Shown in pieces: positions 44,880 to 57,400 of a DNA stretch of 64,000 nucleotides. A model generated the notes under the pieces. That model did not search any database. It saw only the letters and a list, made by a program, of their open reading frames with translations, and had not been told where the DNA came from. This DNA is from Platynereis dumerilii. Lineage: Eukaryota; Annelida; Polychaeta; Phyllodocida; Nereididae. A program made the position numbers and the translations under genes. The first letter of the stretch is position 1, and every line of letters begins with the position of its first letter. The stretch spans positions 22,218,703-22,282,702 of the forward strand of contig JAPTHN010000008.1 in NCBI GenBank assembly GCA_026936325.1, written 5' to 3'.

Positions 44880-46707
44880 GCCGCACCAAATTGAACATCA
44901 GTCTCCACCCTCCAGCAACATTTCATGCTTCAAACAGAGGTTCTACCGGATATTAGCCCAGTGCGCATTCCACCGAATTAGGTCAGTTTCCAAAATTAGC
45001 TGACACTCCTTGAAACACACACCCAATTCTAAATTAATCCAAGCATTATTCCAACAATTTGAAATGTACATTATTTTAAAATACAGAATTGAAAAGGACA
45101 CGAAGATGAATCATCATGAAGATACTGGAAAGAATCTTTTATGTAAATGGTCCTGTTGCAGCAGTGTTGCTATAAATACACACAACATATTACTTCAGAC
45201 GGTTCATGTCTGCTATTCGAGAATCTCAAAAATATTCATACCGAAAATGCCGTCTGCTACTTTCGCCGGTACTTATGACACATTCATCATGCACAGAGCA
45301 TTATAAGATATGAATACATCTGAACAATGTTCTGGAAAAGTGTAGAAAAAGGATTTTGGATGGAAAGGTGAAATTCAAACAAGATGAGAGTTTGAAATTG
45401 TCATCAAATCAACTGGAAGCTAAACACTAAACCAATTTGTAATCAACCAACTAGTAGCTTAAAACTTTTCCAACTGGTAATCACACTTCTTCTATAATAT
45501 AATTGGAAGGTCAACCGAGAGGGTTTGTATGTATCTAATGCAGTTTTGATTTGAATGTTGGAATTTTACTCCCAATTGCATGTACATTCTAATTTGCCTT
45601 TAAGTGCTATTTCATGTTGGAAGGAGTCCAGGCCAAGTGAACTTAGGTTAGTTGAGGGAAAACCCTGCAATAATGGGTCAGTGCCCTTGTTTCGCCCTAC
45701 AATGATTATGCATGTAAGGTTCCACTGACTTCATCGCAGTTAAGCAGGAATGGTCGGAAGCTGCTTGGAAGGGCTACAAAGTAATCTAGAAGTGCTACAG
45801 AGTAATCTAGAAAGCAATTTGAGTGGCAGAAGTAGCTACATCTGTGGTGACAAGGCCAGAGGACCTATCGTGCTGGGTGTCACCAGCATGCCTCACACAA
45901 GTCCAGGACAACGCGCTTGTCTGCTTCTATATCTCCTTACGCCGCGTCACCGAGGCCTCCCTGGGATCGTTTGGGCTTTCCGTGTCTGAATACTGGCTCT
46001 GTCAGATGTATTGTGCCTTGTTGTGGCTTGCTCTGCCTCTTTTGGTTGTGGAGAGAGCCTGTGAAGATACTTTCTATGGTTTGGTCCGGTACACATACGC
46101 AGCTCCCCAGCTATACAGATGGCCACATTTCAATTCATGATTTGAAATTGAAACAGTTTTTTAAAAGAACTCATTTACTTTCCTAGTCACAGGAATGAGT
46201 AGGTAACTTGCACAAGTACAGAGATGGACAGTATTTTAATATGTCAGATTAGCATTATTAGATGCAAAGCAATATTCAGGCAGTCATTTGGTATTGCCCT
46301 AGTTGGTGTTCCTTACCATTTAATCACATGCAACAAGCCCTGTGGCCAAAATAATGACATTCAGAGAACAACCCACATTCACACAGAACACCGATTGGGT
46401 CAACCCAACCTTGAACCAGCTGTCGTACCGCTGTATAAGAAATCAGGTTCAGTCTCGCCTTTCTTTGAGAGATATGCACAGCAGCTAGATTAGATAATCT
46501 GAATGCCTAAGCAGCTTGTTTCCATGGATACGTGCCATCTTACAAGACCCGATTCTGGTCTATGAGACCATGAGCGTTTATCTGAGCGATAACTGACCAC
46601 GGAGCCATAACTGCCCACCAAGCCAGATGGGGCAGTTGGATGAGGCAGGGGGAAGAGATACGACCCAATGAATGGTCATCTCGTAAGCTGGCGAAACTAA
46701 TTTAGAA
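44880..46707. other. Intergenic, no recognised gene
   Basis: A short direct repeat AAGTGCTACAGAGTAATCTAG-like occurs at 45770-45815. Three overlapping frames at 45750-46186 (79-105 codons) have no domain and overlap one another, so they are not credible. The rest is AT-rich unique DNA. Confidence 0.5.
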
Positions 46708-46825
46708 TTTATAGATTATGCGAAACTTACCTGGAAGTTGAAGTATAATCGTAATTTTTCCGTCAAGATGATCAGCCACAAGGAATCAAGCGAGAGAACG
46801 CGAGAGCGAGACAGCAACCATACTT
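46708..46825 (-). repeat. DIRS 3' inverted terminal repeat
   Basis: 46755-46823 is an inverted, partly diverged copy of the 5' end (the GCGAGAGCGAGACAGCAACC part is identical). 46708-46754 is the extra 47-bp extension. 46708-46792 is perfectly repeated, inverted, at 46956-47040. Confidence 0.85.
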
Positions 46826-46955
46826 TAGAGTGCGAGTGTGGCAAGAAAGAGGAAGAGAGAATATTGTAAAAAATAAAAATAATATTCAATTCAAAAATTA
46901 GTACCCCCAGATCCTGTACACCCGAATCAAGCAAAAGGGTGGGATCCTGGGAGGG

Positions 46956-47085
46956 CGCTTGATTCCTTGTGGCTGATCATCTTGACGGAAAAATTACGAT
47001 TATACTTCAACTTCCAGGTAAGTTTCGCATAATCTATAAATTTTTCCGCAAGATGTCGCCACTGCGGAATCCCGCGAGAATTTAG
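46956..47085 (-). repeat. DIRS internal complementary region
   Basis: Consists of a copy complementary to the 3' end (46956-47040, 85 bp perfect) joined to a copy complementary to the 5' end (47041-~47080, about 39 bp perfect). In the DIRS model this segment aligns the two ends when the circular DNA intermediate is made. Confidence 0.85.
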
Positions 47086-47329
47086 AGTGCCACAGGAGCA
47101 CCCAAAAAACAGACAACTCAACAGGAACAAACAGTTCAAAACTTTATTCCCCTAAAATGGGGCAACAACCCACTGACGCAGCAGTGTCTCTGTCAACCGC
47201 AACAAACGGGAACTTTACAATATTAGTCAAACCCTTGAGGGGGCCGCAAAAGACGACCCCCCCCCCCCTGATTTAGCTTGAAAAAACCACATTAGTGTTA
47301 AAAAAAAAACATTTACATAACATACTCAG

Positions 47330-48526
47330 TTAAGTCAATACTGAGGCCTGAAAAGCCTTGCTAGGCCTGTGGTAAAATTTGGCAAAAGTGCCGGAATTGG
47401 TCCACCCAGCAACTGACAAAATTGTGGACAAAGGAACACTGGCCTGAAGGGCTTTGGAGGTGCCCGCCATGCGGGTGCTGTGGGCCTTGTAGACCTTGGA
47501 GTCCACCCCTGCCCGCGCTAAACCAACCCGAACCCACCGAGCTACTGTGGGCCGGGTAATACGAGCATGAGGTTTAATATATGAAATAAGCAATCGAGAT
47601 TCAGAACCTCGCAACAAAGAGGTGCGTTTGATATACTCTTTTAACACCGTTATGATACACAGTCGCCGATCTGGCGGAAAAGGTTCCAACCTCACCGAGG
47701 GAGCAGGTCGGCCCTGCCTAGAATGTTTCAAGGTTTCCTTAAAATTAAAACTGTAGACCTTGCCCTTAGACAAACAATTCAAATCTAAGGCATGAAGGGT
47801 CTGGCAACGCTGTGCAGACACCAATGCCAACAACATAACCAATTTCAACGTTAAACTCTTAAGCGATAAATATTTGACAGGTGATAAAGTACGTAACCAT
47901 GTTAATACAATTCCAACATCCCAAGAACAAGAATACCGTGCCTGAGGGGGGTGTGCATTAAAAACCCCCTTCATAAACCGGGTTACAACCGGGTGCTTGC
48001 CAAAAACCACATTGTCATACAAGCCCAAAACAGCTGATAGGGCACTCCGTGCTACATTAACTGCACTGTATTCTACACCCCTGCGGAGCAACGAGACAAG
48101 AAAGTCCAAGGCTTCACCTAGAGCCGGAAGATAGGGATCGATCTCCCTTGGGCGACAATACTCTTGCCACTGGCGTAAGTAACAGCGATATTGTTTGTGA
48201 GTGTCTTTTCTCCACGATTGGAGGATGTAACGTTGGGCAGAACCTGAAACGGTGTGGCGACCAAGGGATCGCCTGACAAGTGACAGGCAAGCAGCTGGAG
48301 CTGGTCGTGCAACGGATGGAGGCGCAGTCCCTGCGTCAACAATCGCTTCATTCGAGGCAACAGAACTGGTGGGTCCAGTAGGAGATGTGGTAAGTGGCTG
48401 TACCAAGCCGCGGTAGGCCAAAAAGGTGCAATCAGGACGACGTGGGCCGCATCTTGAGCAATCTTCGCCAGGACCTGGCTGATTAGGCTGAAAGGCGGAA
48501 AAAGATACATAAATGAATCTGCCCAT
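47330..48526 (-). CDS. DIRS tyrosine recombinase (398 aa, fossil element)
   Basis: Integrates the circular DNA form of the element. The N-terminal third overlaps the preceding frame. A SAM-like helical core (SWRKDTHKQYRCYLRQWQEY, ~105-125) is followed by the catalytic domain, with an Arg in ALVSAQRCQTLHALD, HSTRMAGT near 350, GWTNSGTFAKFYHR near 375-388 and the Tyr nucleophile in the last motif. Length and motif order match DIRS-type recombinases. It is in a different frame from the upstream polyprotein; the family is known to express it from the overlapping frame. Confidence 0.9.
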   Translation of the reverse strand: MGRFIYVSFSAFQPNQPGPGEDCSRCGPRRPDCTFLAYRGLVQPLTTSPTGPTSSVASNEAIVDAGTAPPSVARPAPAACLSLVRRSLGRHTVSGSAQRYILQSWRKDTHKQYRCYLRQWQEYCRPREIDPYLPALGEALDFLVSLLRRGVEYSAVNVARSALSAVLGLYDNVVFGKHPVVTRFMKGVFNAHPPQARYSCSWDVGIVLTWLRTLSPVKYLSLKSLTLKLVMLLALVSAQRCQTLHALDLNCLSKGKVYSFNFKETLKHSRQGRPAPSVRLEPFPPDRRLCIITVLKEYIKRTSLLRGSESRLLISYIKPHARITRPTVARWVRVGLARAGVDSKVYKAHSTRMAGTSKALQASVPLSTILSVAGWTNSGTFAKFYHRPSKAFQASVLT

Positions 48527-51324
48527 GACATGGTAAAAGCATCAATATGACTGGCATCGGGATCAGGCTTCCAGGCCACATAATTTGACAATTTATGATT
48601 CAGTCTACTGGCAAAGAGATCAACCTCTGGGCGACCCCACAGGGTCATGACCGATTCAAACACAGCATCATCCAACTCCCATTCAGTGTCCCCATGAGAG
48701 GCCCTGCTTTCGGCATCAGCTTCCACATTGGTGGAGCCAGGAATATGGGTGGCGGACACCCAAATATCGCGTGCAAGACACCACTGCCACAGAGACACCG
48801 CTATCTGGTTACAGAGAACTGACTTAATTCCACCCATATTGCGAATATAGGCCACTGTTGTAACATTGTCCGAGCGGACCTGGATATGCACATTTTTTCC
48901 TTCTTTGCAAAGGGATTGCAGGCCCAATAGAGCTGCTTGTAATTCTTTAGCATTAATATGCCATTCAGCCTCTTCCCGCGACCACTGACCGCGGGTCGAC
49001 TTTCCACTGGTAATATTCCAGGCTCCCCAGCCAGATTGGGAGGCATCACAATTTACAAGGATGGTGGGATTCCCCTGGGAAATTACTTTACACATGCCGG
49101 CAGCATTCATCTGCCACCACTCTATGTCGGCCAAACTGTCCGCCGACAACTCAACTGATGCAGCAAAGGAACCCCTATTTTCTTTCAGGGCCGCAATTTT
49201 TTGTCGTTCAAGAGATCTATAATGTAACATTCCCACCGCCGAGGCATGGGTATACGACAGAATCAAGCCAATAAACTCTGACAACCGTTGGACTGTGCAC
49301 ACTTTCTGGGCCCGCAAGGCCTTACAAAACTCAATAACCTTAGTGGTCTTATCCAGCGGTAAGAACACCTTCATGGACACAGAATCAAGTTCAAACCCCA
49401 AATAGCGTAATCTTTGAGATGGAGTTAACTGAGATTTTTCACAATTCACAACAAATCCCAAGTCAGTCAATAAGGCTATACAATCAGCCACTGCTGCTGA
49501 GCATTTCTCAGCGGTAGGCCCTACCAGTAATAGGTCATCAATATACGCCATACAAATGATGCCTCGCTGTCTCAAGGTGGCCAAAACTGGCTTCACAATC
49601 TTGGTGAAGATACGAGGTGCCGAAGACAACCCCATGGGCATTGCACGAAATTGGAAAATTTGGTCACTTACAGCAAATCTGAGATACTTTCTATCCCCGG
49701 GCACCACCCGGACTGTATAATAGGCATCTTTCAAATCAATACTAGCCATATACCACGCGGGCCTCAACAAAGTGACCGCAGTATCCAGTGTATCCATCTT
49801 AAAATGGCGATACTTGATAACCTCATTGAGGCGCTTCATATTGAAAATGGTACGGAAAGTTTTATCAGGCTTCTGAATAAAAAAGACACTGGACAGGACT
49901 TGGTCCCGGTCATAATCACATTCTTCAATGACCTGCTTGGCTAGGAGTTTCTGAATTTCCTCCTGCAAAATTTGCATTTCAGACTGAGATCGCTCGATCC
50001 TGGGATAAGACCTGACTGACTTGGGATCACCACACAATTCCAATTTTATACCCTTAATATCCGACAGAAGAGCCCTGTCAGACGTAACACTGTACCATTG
50101 ACTAAGAAATTTAGACAGCCGACCCCCAACTGGGGAGGGAACTGTACTTACAGAAGGCTCACCTGAATCTGACTTCTTAGTTACAGTCGATGTCTGGGTT
50201 GCACTGTACTGGTGGCCTCGTCCGGAGCCTCGTCCGTAGGGGCGTTGAAACCCTGCCCGAGGGTTGTAACCATATCCACCATAGCCATAGCCTCCTCGAC
50301 CACGGTACTGTCCACGGGAGCCATAAGGGTGATAACGACCTCGTCTGCCACGGAACCCACGGCCTCGGCCTGCCTGAGGAAAAAGTTTGTCACACACTCT
50401 GTTAGCAGCAGATATGTCATTAACTTGGGACCCTACATCATCCCCAAATAATAGATCCGTAAACGGTGCACTAGCAGCACACAGCGGGGAGTAAGATGAA
50501 TTTAAATCAGGCTTTATGAGTTCTCGTCTACGATGATTTAAATCAACATTCGCCTGCCCAATTAATACTTCCACATTCAGCAAATCGTGAGTAATTTGTT
50601 CAATCGTGGGCAGGGTCACTGACCCAGGCGCCATTTCGGCGACAGTTTTAAGGACCATGCTGACCCCAGCGCCTGCGGTCACAATATTACTCTGGACAGC
50701 CTGTAACTTGACGTCCATGGTCCTCGTCTGAGGTTTTATTTTATCCCAGATATGCTGGTTAACCTTAACCTTGTCTAGGCCCGGACAATTCTCAGGAATT
50801 TTGAAAAGTTTCAACTTACTGGTACGGACTTCGTCCGGCAGCCTGTGACGAAAGGAGTTGTTCACAACTTGGGAAACTTTTTCTGGAAGGGCAGCACCTC
50901 CACGAGGTACAACCGTAATTTCTGCCAAGCACTTATCGACAGCGTCGAGGGCAGGCTTCGGGTCTGCGGGAGTGGCACTCCCCTCAAAGACATCAGCGAT
51001 GTCACGGTCTATATCTACAGACGGACACTCTGGGCCAGCCACCTGGCCAAGGGGAAACTCATAATCATAGTCATAGTCTGCAAAATAACTATCTAAATGC
51101 TGGGTTAACAAGTCCCCCAATTCCGCCCTGGTAGAGTCCGACAAACCCCCCGACTGGCTGGGCCGAGGCGGGGACACGTGGTCGCCGAGCGATAATAGAG
51201 GCATTTGAAGAGGCGTCCCTGGGAACGAAGCAGAACCGGACGGTTCCGTTTTTCTAGTCGACGTGGACCGAGGCTTACGGGACGAAGCCTTGGCCGTCTT
51301 GTCCTCTGGTTCCTTTCCAGACAT
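48118..51324 (-). CDS. DIRS gag-like / reverse transcriptase / RNase H polyprotein (fossil element)
   Basis: The frame is open from 51642, but the Met at 51324 (MSGKEPEDKTAKASS) is the likely start because the upstream part overlaps and extends beyond the terminal repeat. Counting from this Met, the first ~300 residues are gag-like and end in an RGG-rich, RNA-binding-type segment (GRGRGFRGRRGRYHPYGSRG). The reverse transcriptase follows, with YIDD near residue 594, then an RNase H region (ILVNCDASQSGWGAW) and the DIRS-typical segment with DLFASRLNHKLSNYVAWKPD. The last ~135 codons overlap the recombinase frame, as is known in this family. I see no methylase-type domain. Confidence 0.9.
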   Translation of the reverse strand: MSGKEPEDKTAKASSRKPRSTSTRKTEPSGSASFPGTPLQMPLLSLGDHVSPPRPSQSGGLSDSTRAELGDLLTQHLDSYFADYDYDYEFPLGQVAGPECPSVDIDRDIADVFEGSATPADPKPALDAVDKCLAEITVVPRGGAALPEKVSQVVNNSFRHRLPDEVRTSKLKLFKIPENCPGLDKVKVNQHIWDKIKPQTRTMDVKLQAVQSNIVTAGAGVSMVLKTVAEMAPGSVTLPTIEQITHDLLNVEVLIGQANVDLNHRRRELIKPDLNSSYSPLCAASAPFTDLLFGDDVGSQVNDISAANRVCDKLFPQAGRGRGFRGRRGRYHPYGSRGQYRGRGGYGYGGYGYNPRAGFQRPYGRGSGRGHQYSATQTSTVTKKSDSGEPSVSTVPSPVGGRLSKFLSQWYSVTSDRALLSDIKGIKLELCGDPKSVRSYPRIERSQSEMQILQEEIQKLLAKQVIEECDYDRDQVLSSVFFIQKPDKTFRTIFNMKRLNEVIKYRHFKMDTLDTAVTLLRPAWYMASIDLKDAYYTVRVVPGDRKYLRFAVSDQIFQFRAMPMGLSSAPRIFTKIVKPVLATLRQRGIICMAYIDDLLLVGPTAEKCSAAVADCIALLTDLGFVVNCEKSQLTPSQRLRYLGFELDSVSMKVFLPLDKTTKVIEFCKALRAQKVCTVQRLSEFIGLILSYTHASAVGMLHYRSLERQKIAALKENRGSFAASVELSADSLADIEWWQMNAAGMCKVISQGNPTILVNCDASQSGWGAWNITSGKSTRGQWSREEAEWHINAKELQAALLGLQSLCKEGKNVHIQVRSDNVTTVAYIRNMGGIKSVLCNQIAVSLWQWCLARDIWVSATHIPGSTNVEADAESRASHGDTEWELDDAVFESVMTLWGRPEVDLFASRLNHKLSNYVAWKPDPDASHIDAFTMSWADSFMYLFPPFSLISQVLAKIAQDAAHVVLIAPFWPTAAWYSHLPHLLLDPPVLLPRMKRLLTQGLRLHPLHDQLQLLACHLSGDPLVATPFQVLPNVTSSNRGEKTLTNNIAVTYASGKSIVAQGRSIPIFRL

Positions 51325-51414
51325 AATGGCGTTGTAGAACAAACACCCAAGCCACAGCAAACAGGCTAAACTGCACTCGAAGACGTCTTGTTGGTTGGCG
51401 TGCTCAATGCGTAA

Positions 51415-51478
51415 TGGTTGCTGTCTCGCTCTCGCGTTCTCTCGCGGGATTCCGCAGTGGCGACATCTTGCGGAAAAA
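51415..51478 (-). repeat. DIRS 5' inverted terminal repeat
   Basis: Matches 46755-46823 and 47041-47080 in inverted orientation. No target duplication is seen beyond it, as expected for recombinase-mediated integration. Confidence 0.85.
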
Positions 51479-54400
51479 CTATTTCCAGATGTGGCTGCTG
51501 ACGAGCAACCAAATATGCAATACTTTATGCAGGCAGACTCAAAAGTAAACAAGAATGGACGGATGACTGGCCCAGTAGGTGAGGAGAGAACACAGCAATG
51601 AGGTAAAGCTACAAAAAGGGGAAGGACCAAGAAGTGAAACATTGCAGAGATTCGTAGTTTATGAAATTCAATATTGAATGAAATTTCCCAGTTAAGACAC
51701 CTCAGACTCCCTCTAAATCTGCTTCATGGCAGTATGACCACAATCCTTATCTGTAAAGTAAAACATTCTGGTATATTTGTGCCATTCAAAGAAGCTATTT
51801 ACCAAAACTAGCAAGATTCAAGTACAAATGCTGCCAACTTATCACTTTTGGCTACTCCAGGCTACTTCAACATTGACTGCAAAAATTAGATATCGCAGAA
51901 TATACAGTCACTGAATTGGGAGTCTGAGTAAATCCAAGACTGTATACAGCTGACCACGGATCACAATTTGCCCTGAGCCCTCGCTTGTTGTCCAAACGAC
52001 CAAAGAAAGACTCAATTTAAAGCAAAGAACTGCCGAAGGAATGCTGAAGAACAACAAAACTGCATAGGAACACATAGAATTGAGTTACAGCCTCTAGAAT
52101 CAACAATGGCTTGCGGGAGAAACTGCTTGTTCAGGTCAGTTCCCTTGAGGTTGTTAGCAAGCGAAGACAGAATTGAAGAGAAGATGGTGGTGACTTGGTT
52201 ATTGTTGACAGACACAGTAGCTGTTAAATTCAATTGTGCTGTTTGTTGAGAGAGAATCAGAGAATGGGTTAAACTACAGACCTCAGAACATAAATATAAC
52301 TTTTAATACAACGAGGACGCAATGTCTACAAGTTGTTATATAAAAGAGAGATAGCCTGTTTAAGAATAAAGTTTGTTACATGACAACATTCTTCGTCGAT
52401 ATAGATGACCTCGTCCCTTCAGGAAGTAACGTCCAGGAATGTTCGTCAGAATAAATGGGGATCTTTTTGTACAGGGTTTGGACAATAAGGTGCAAGTTCA
52501 TGTCATCATAAACCTGGTGAACTTGCAAGGAACACTAATAAAAGATACCAAAGTCTTTTTCCAGATTTTGTAGAAGTTAGCTCGAATCGATGACTTTGCT
52601 TTTTGCAAGTAAACTCAGTCCGACAAACAGACATATCCCATTCACCAGATTCACAGGAAGCAATTTGACATGGTGGAAATAGTAACACTATACAAAGCTT
52701 TCAAAAGGTCCACTTAGTCAGGTGTTTTATATCCATAAAACAAGTGCAAACGAAAAGGCACCAAAAGGAAAAAGAAAACACAAACAAAAATACCAGTACA
52801 CTCAAAAAGTATACGGCCACTAAGGGCAAAGTATGCCTTTTGTATAATAACACCAGGGCATCATCAAAAGACCCACTTAGTGGGAAATCAATGATCACTT
52901 TGATACAAAGGATCACGCAGACATATTTGGAACATATTTCATCATAGAATAAAGGAACACAAGCGACAACCTCATTACGAAGGTCCTAGTATTTTTGATC
53001 ATTTGCCAGTGCTGACATTCAGTGTGACAGGAGAATAATAGCTATGTGATATTAGTGCCATTTTTATCTGTCTCGTCAATGATTGAAGCGTCAAATAACA
53101 AAAAACTTAGACATACAAACATACTAGTAAGTACGCAATCTGCAGGCAATTACACTGATATAAAGAGGTTGGATGGTTGGGTTTTTATATCCTGACAAAG
53201 CTAAATGAACATACGGTGACCACTGTAAATCGGCAATGTAAACCTGTAGCACCCGGTGAAAAATTTGGCAGCTGGGCTAAGTGGTTTTAGTCCAAGCCTG
53301 CTCCACCAAAGGTATTTGCCTGCAAGGGTTCAAAACTTCAAACCGCAGTTGCTGAATCCAAATATTATCAGCAGACCTCCAAGAACAAAATCCCAGCTGG
53401 ATGTCATTCAGTTGAACTTAAAATTGCCGGCCCTTGAAGTTGTATCAGTGTCTGTGATGCGCAGGCAAACGATGCATCGTATAAGTGTGTAACTGCACTT
53501 ACTTTACCGTTCAATCTAGATGTATCTACCTAGTACCTACCTGTCAACCCACCTATCTATCTACAATGTGTACCCACCTACAGTATTTAACTATCTATCA
53601 ATCTATCTATAACATGGGTTGATTGGGTCAGGAAGGAAAATCCACACAGCCCATAGGTAAAGTCTATTGAACTAACTGTATACCACCAGAGCAACAAAGT
53701 TTCCTTGGCACAACAAATAACTTGCACACTAAATATGAATACTTTCCTGTGGTATATAGAAGTTGTGACTAACTCCTGCCCATGATAGTTTGTATTGCAA
53801 ATACACTTGTATGGACAGCGTACATCTTGATAACTCGGTAAACATAATTTCCGGCCACATCCATCCTATGAATAACGTTGTCATTCTTCATCTATAATGA
53901 ACCAGACTGCAAACAACAGATATTCCTTGGGAAGCTGAGAGTGGACAGGTGCATTTTCTTCTTATTGGTTATGTCCATTTTATAGTATAATCACTGAAAA
54001 TATTGTTAGCATACATGACCCCAATATTCCTCTCATTTTACTAATTATTAAATTTTCCTGAAAGTTTTTGTCCAGATTCATCACATAACTTTCAGTGGCG
54101 GATTTAGTCGGGGGGAAGCACTCTTTGGCATTCGAGGGCTCTTATGATGATCTTATCATAACCCTTATCATAACATATTTTCTTCAATGAGTTACTTTTC
54201 ATTTCAGTGGTCTTGGGGGAGGCCTGACCCCGGGATCTGCCACAGGCTTTGAAAAAACTGTGAAATTTTTTCTACAGGATTTAAGCATCAGATTTGAATG
54301 ACATCCAGTTAGCTTTGTGGCACCTGTCATTGGTGATGGAAAATAACCCAACTTCATGCAAAAAGGAAAATACTCTGGCGTCGGAGTGAGTTATGACATA

Positions 54401-57400
54401 CTTTGTTGATATGGCTGACCTTCTGCCCTTGAGAAAGTACAGCTATGAATGTCGGCCAGAATAAATAGGGCCGAGGCAAAAAAGGTACAAGTCCGTGGCG
54501 TCATAAACCCCGTTAAGTAATGCCATGGCCTGTTGAAAGTCCTTGTGGGGTTATTCTTGGTCCCTTGTGGGCTTTCAAGAGCTTTTGGAAGGTATCTCAA
54601 GAAGCTTTAGGGCGACCCCTCTAACCCCAACTGTCATAATCATCATTTGTGGCCCCTCGCACCCTTTATGGGGCCGTATAAAATCCCAGCACGTTCAAAG
54701 ACCATGTCGACTTGGCCCACAATATCAACACAGCAATACGTCATCTATTAACATGGAAACTTTCAAACTACAACAGTCTTCATTGACTTTGTATAGTGAT
54801 GGATAGATTTATCACGTTTATGAGTCTTTTTATGTCCAGTATTTCTGCACCCTGATGATTTATTGAGACTTTTTAGGGCGTTGCAATGATCATGATAACT
54901 GAATCATGGTGATGGTAGGTTGGCGAAATATCATTTTGTTTGGGTTGCATTTATCATGGTCATACCTACTAAACATGGCAATCTAATGACACCTTATGTT
55001 ATTGACGGCAACTCTACCATTCAAACACAAATAGCCTTTACGAAAAAAAGGTAACGGATCTAACTCGAAGGGACTTCAACAAGCTTCTCAGGAATTCACT
55101 CATCTGAAGCTTTGTCATTCGCTGTTATACATGCAGTATCATCCCGACTGCATGTCCCTCAAAAGAGACATTAAACGCGGCTCTTGCGATTGAAAGTCAA
55201 TTTGACTCAAATCAAGACACTTTTTCTGCAATGATTCAGGCCCCGCCTTTCGCAGACAAGGCCAACATTGTCACTAACCTTAACCCAGAAACTTTATCAC
55301 ACTGTGTTTTTTAAAGAACTTGAAATGAACGACTTAAAGAATAAAATAAATCTGTAGTTAAGTATTCAATTCCTCTTTCACAAATTCAAATTCAATGGAA
55401 ATGAAGCTCTAAAAAGATTCAAAAGAACTACACTGATTTATATGGTAATTATGATCACAATTCATTCTAAGCACACCTCGTCACGAAAGAATTCTGTTAT
55501 AAAAGACGTAAAACAAGGACGTAAAACAGGATTTTCTTTTATCAAACACAAAAACCGAAAGTAAAGCATAGAAGCTACAGCAATGAAAGTCAAAGATCAA
55601 GGATTTTGATTTCTAACGTTGCCGAATAGGATTCATCAACTAAGATAAAAGGTGACATTCAACTACGGCATATTAATCAAACATCTATACAAGGATATCA
55701 AGGCTTCTTGGTACAAGACACCATGAAAGAGGGAGACAAAAGTAACCTGCTAGATGTGGATGCCATTGAAGTTTTAACTTACTTTAAGGTCAATGCCAAA
55801 TGTTGATGACTAAAACTTAAACAAGATGGCAGAGCATCTGTCATTGAGAAATTGAAATTAATGTCAAACAGCAGGTTCTCCATCGGTTCACCTTGCATTG
55901 ATGGCTAGTAAAGGGAAAATAGTTCATTATCAGGTCTGAATTCTCAAAAGAGACATAGTCCCTGCAAAATTGTCCGTTAGTAACGCCTTTTCTTAAGGCT
56001 TGATAAGACAGGAAGGACAAAGGTAATGAGGTGCACTCTTGGGCTTTGGCGCAGGATCCAGCAAGGGTTGCCGGACTGAGAGTCGAACGTTGGTCCCAAT
56101 AGGTCGTAGAGCCTTAGTCCAAATCAGTAGCATCCAGGGAGTTCAATATAAATCTTGATTCTTTCTTTGGTTGAGATTTCTTGCCTCAATTACTTATGAT
56201 ACTTCTAGATCTATTATGCAAGAGACGCACCAGAAGACATAAGCTCATGTATCATTTAGTTTTGCTCAATTAAACAGGATTAATTCCTCAAAAGATGGTG
56301 TGATAAAAGGCATTATAGACAAGATTCCTTATTCTTCTTAGATCTTAAAATACTGCAGCTAATCTCCATCAAATTGAATATTCAATCTCATCAACAAGCG
56401 GAGAATCCCACAGGTTCCTTAATTCAAGCCTAAACACATTAAACTTTCAAGAAGTGTCTTGTTATATCATTAACAAACTGCCAACCCAACCACACAGAGG
56501 AAAGAACTTTGTGAAGGGGAGTTCAGAAAGGCGGCAATTGGCAGGAGACGCGCAATCAATATGGAAACGGAATGAAGTGACAAAGGATATTGTGTCGTTG
56601 ATACTATCACTATTTCACAGTGAAAAAGAATGTTAATTATTATGTATCCTAATTTATATTTATATAATCGACTTCAAACGTCCGTTGTCTTGATCCAACT
56701 GATCTGGAGCTTTGCTGGCTTGTTATCAAATGCCACAGGTAGATGTAAATGTGAGATGATTAGACTGTTTGTCCACAATAAAGTATTCTGCATTCAAAAG
56801 CGCACACACTCAAATCTGCCTAGCTACATGAAACTCGGCATAAACACAGAAATCAAAGGAGTCACCAATTTAATGTCTTATTCAACCAGATAGGGCGATA
56901 CTCATAAAGAGTGTATGATTCAAAGATATTAGCAGAGTATAGAAGCTCCATGCCAAAATATAACTATCATTACAAACTGAAGTACATCCAGAAAAGGGTT
57001 GTTTGAAAATCTCATATTACAAAATGATCTAGAAAAGCTGTAAGGCCAAATCTAACTTCCTTCATAGGCTTCAGAAGTTACAGAAAGGGGCGGTCAAGCC
57101 CCTTGCGTTACAAAATGATCATTCTGTTACAACATTATCCGGTTACTGGAACCATGCCCCGATCTCAAATTAACAACTCAAAGAATCCGCAAGATGTCTT
57201 AAGGGACGTCTTGAGCAAATACCATAGAAGATCAGGATTGATCTGGTATTGATCATGTCAACATGGTCTTAGCTCATAATCTATTGATCGATCAAACAAG
57301 GCGCAGGATTCGCATCAGGAAATGACTGAAGACCTCAAAGTGATCTTCGCCAGATCTTTCCAGTGACGAATTCTCGACAGACCTCGACAGACATCAAGGG

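Larger units (their letters stand above)
46708..51478 (-). mobile_element. DIRS-type tyrosine-recombinase retrotransposon, looks whole
   Basis: DIRS elements are kin of LTR retrotransposons that integrate with a tyrosine recombinase and leave no target duplication. Read on the minus strand, the element starts at TTTTTCCGCAAGATGTCGCC (51478), runs through a gag-like/reverse transcriptase/RNase H frame and an overlapping recombinase frame, and ends in an inverted terminal repeat (46708-~46825) longer by 47 bp than the 5' one. An internal complementary region (46956-~47085) matches both outer ends, the arrangement known from DIRS-1. I see no obvious breaks. The perfect 85-bp match between the 3' repeat and the internal region means a young copy. 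Confidence 0.9.

Noticed and set aside
45710-45780. Possible 5S rRNA-like sequence (CAGTTAAGCAG, GGTCGGAAG)
   Set aside because: Only about eleven bases match the 5S internal region and the rest does not align, so it is not supported as a 5S gene or 5S-derived SINE.
45750-46186. Three overlapping plus-strand frames (79-105 codons)
   Set aside because: They overlap in different frames, have no recognisable domain and no start context, and are likely chance openings in a slightly GC-richer patch.
46708-47040. A separate small hairpin element next to the DIRS
   Set aside because: The 85-bp inverted repeat and its 163-bp spacer are better explained as the 3' terminal repeat and internal complementary region of the DIRS element itself.
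55985-56120. Possible tRNA-like block on the minus strand (GTTCGACTC)
   Set aside because: Only a weak box B-like word was found, with no box A at the right distance and no foldable cloverleaf.
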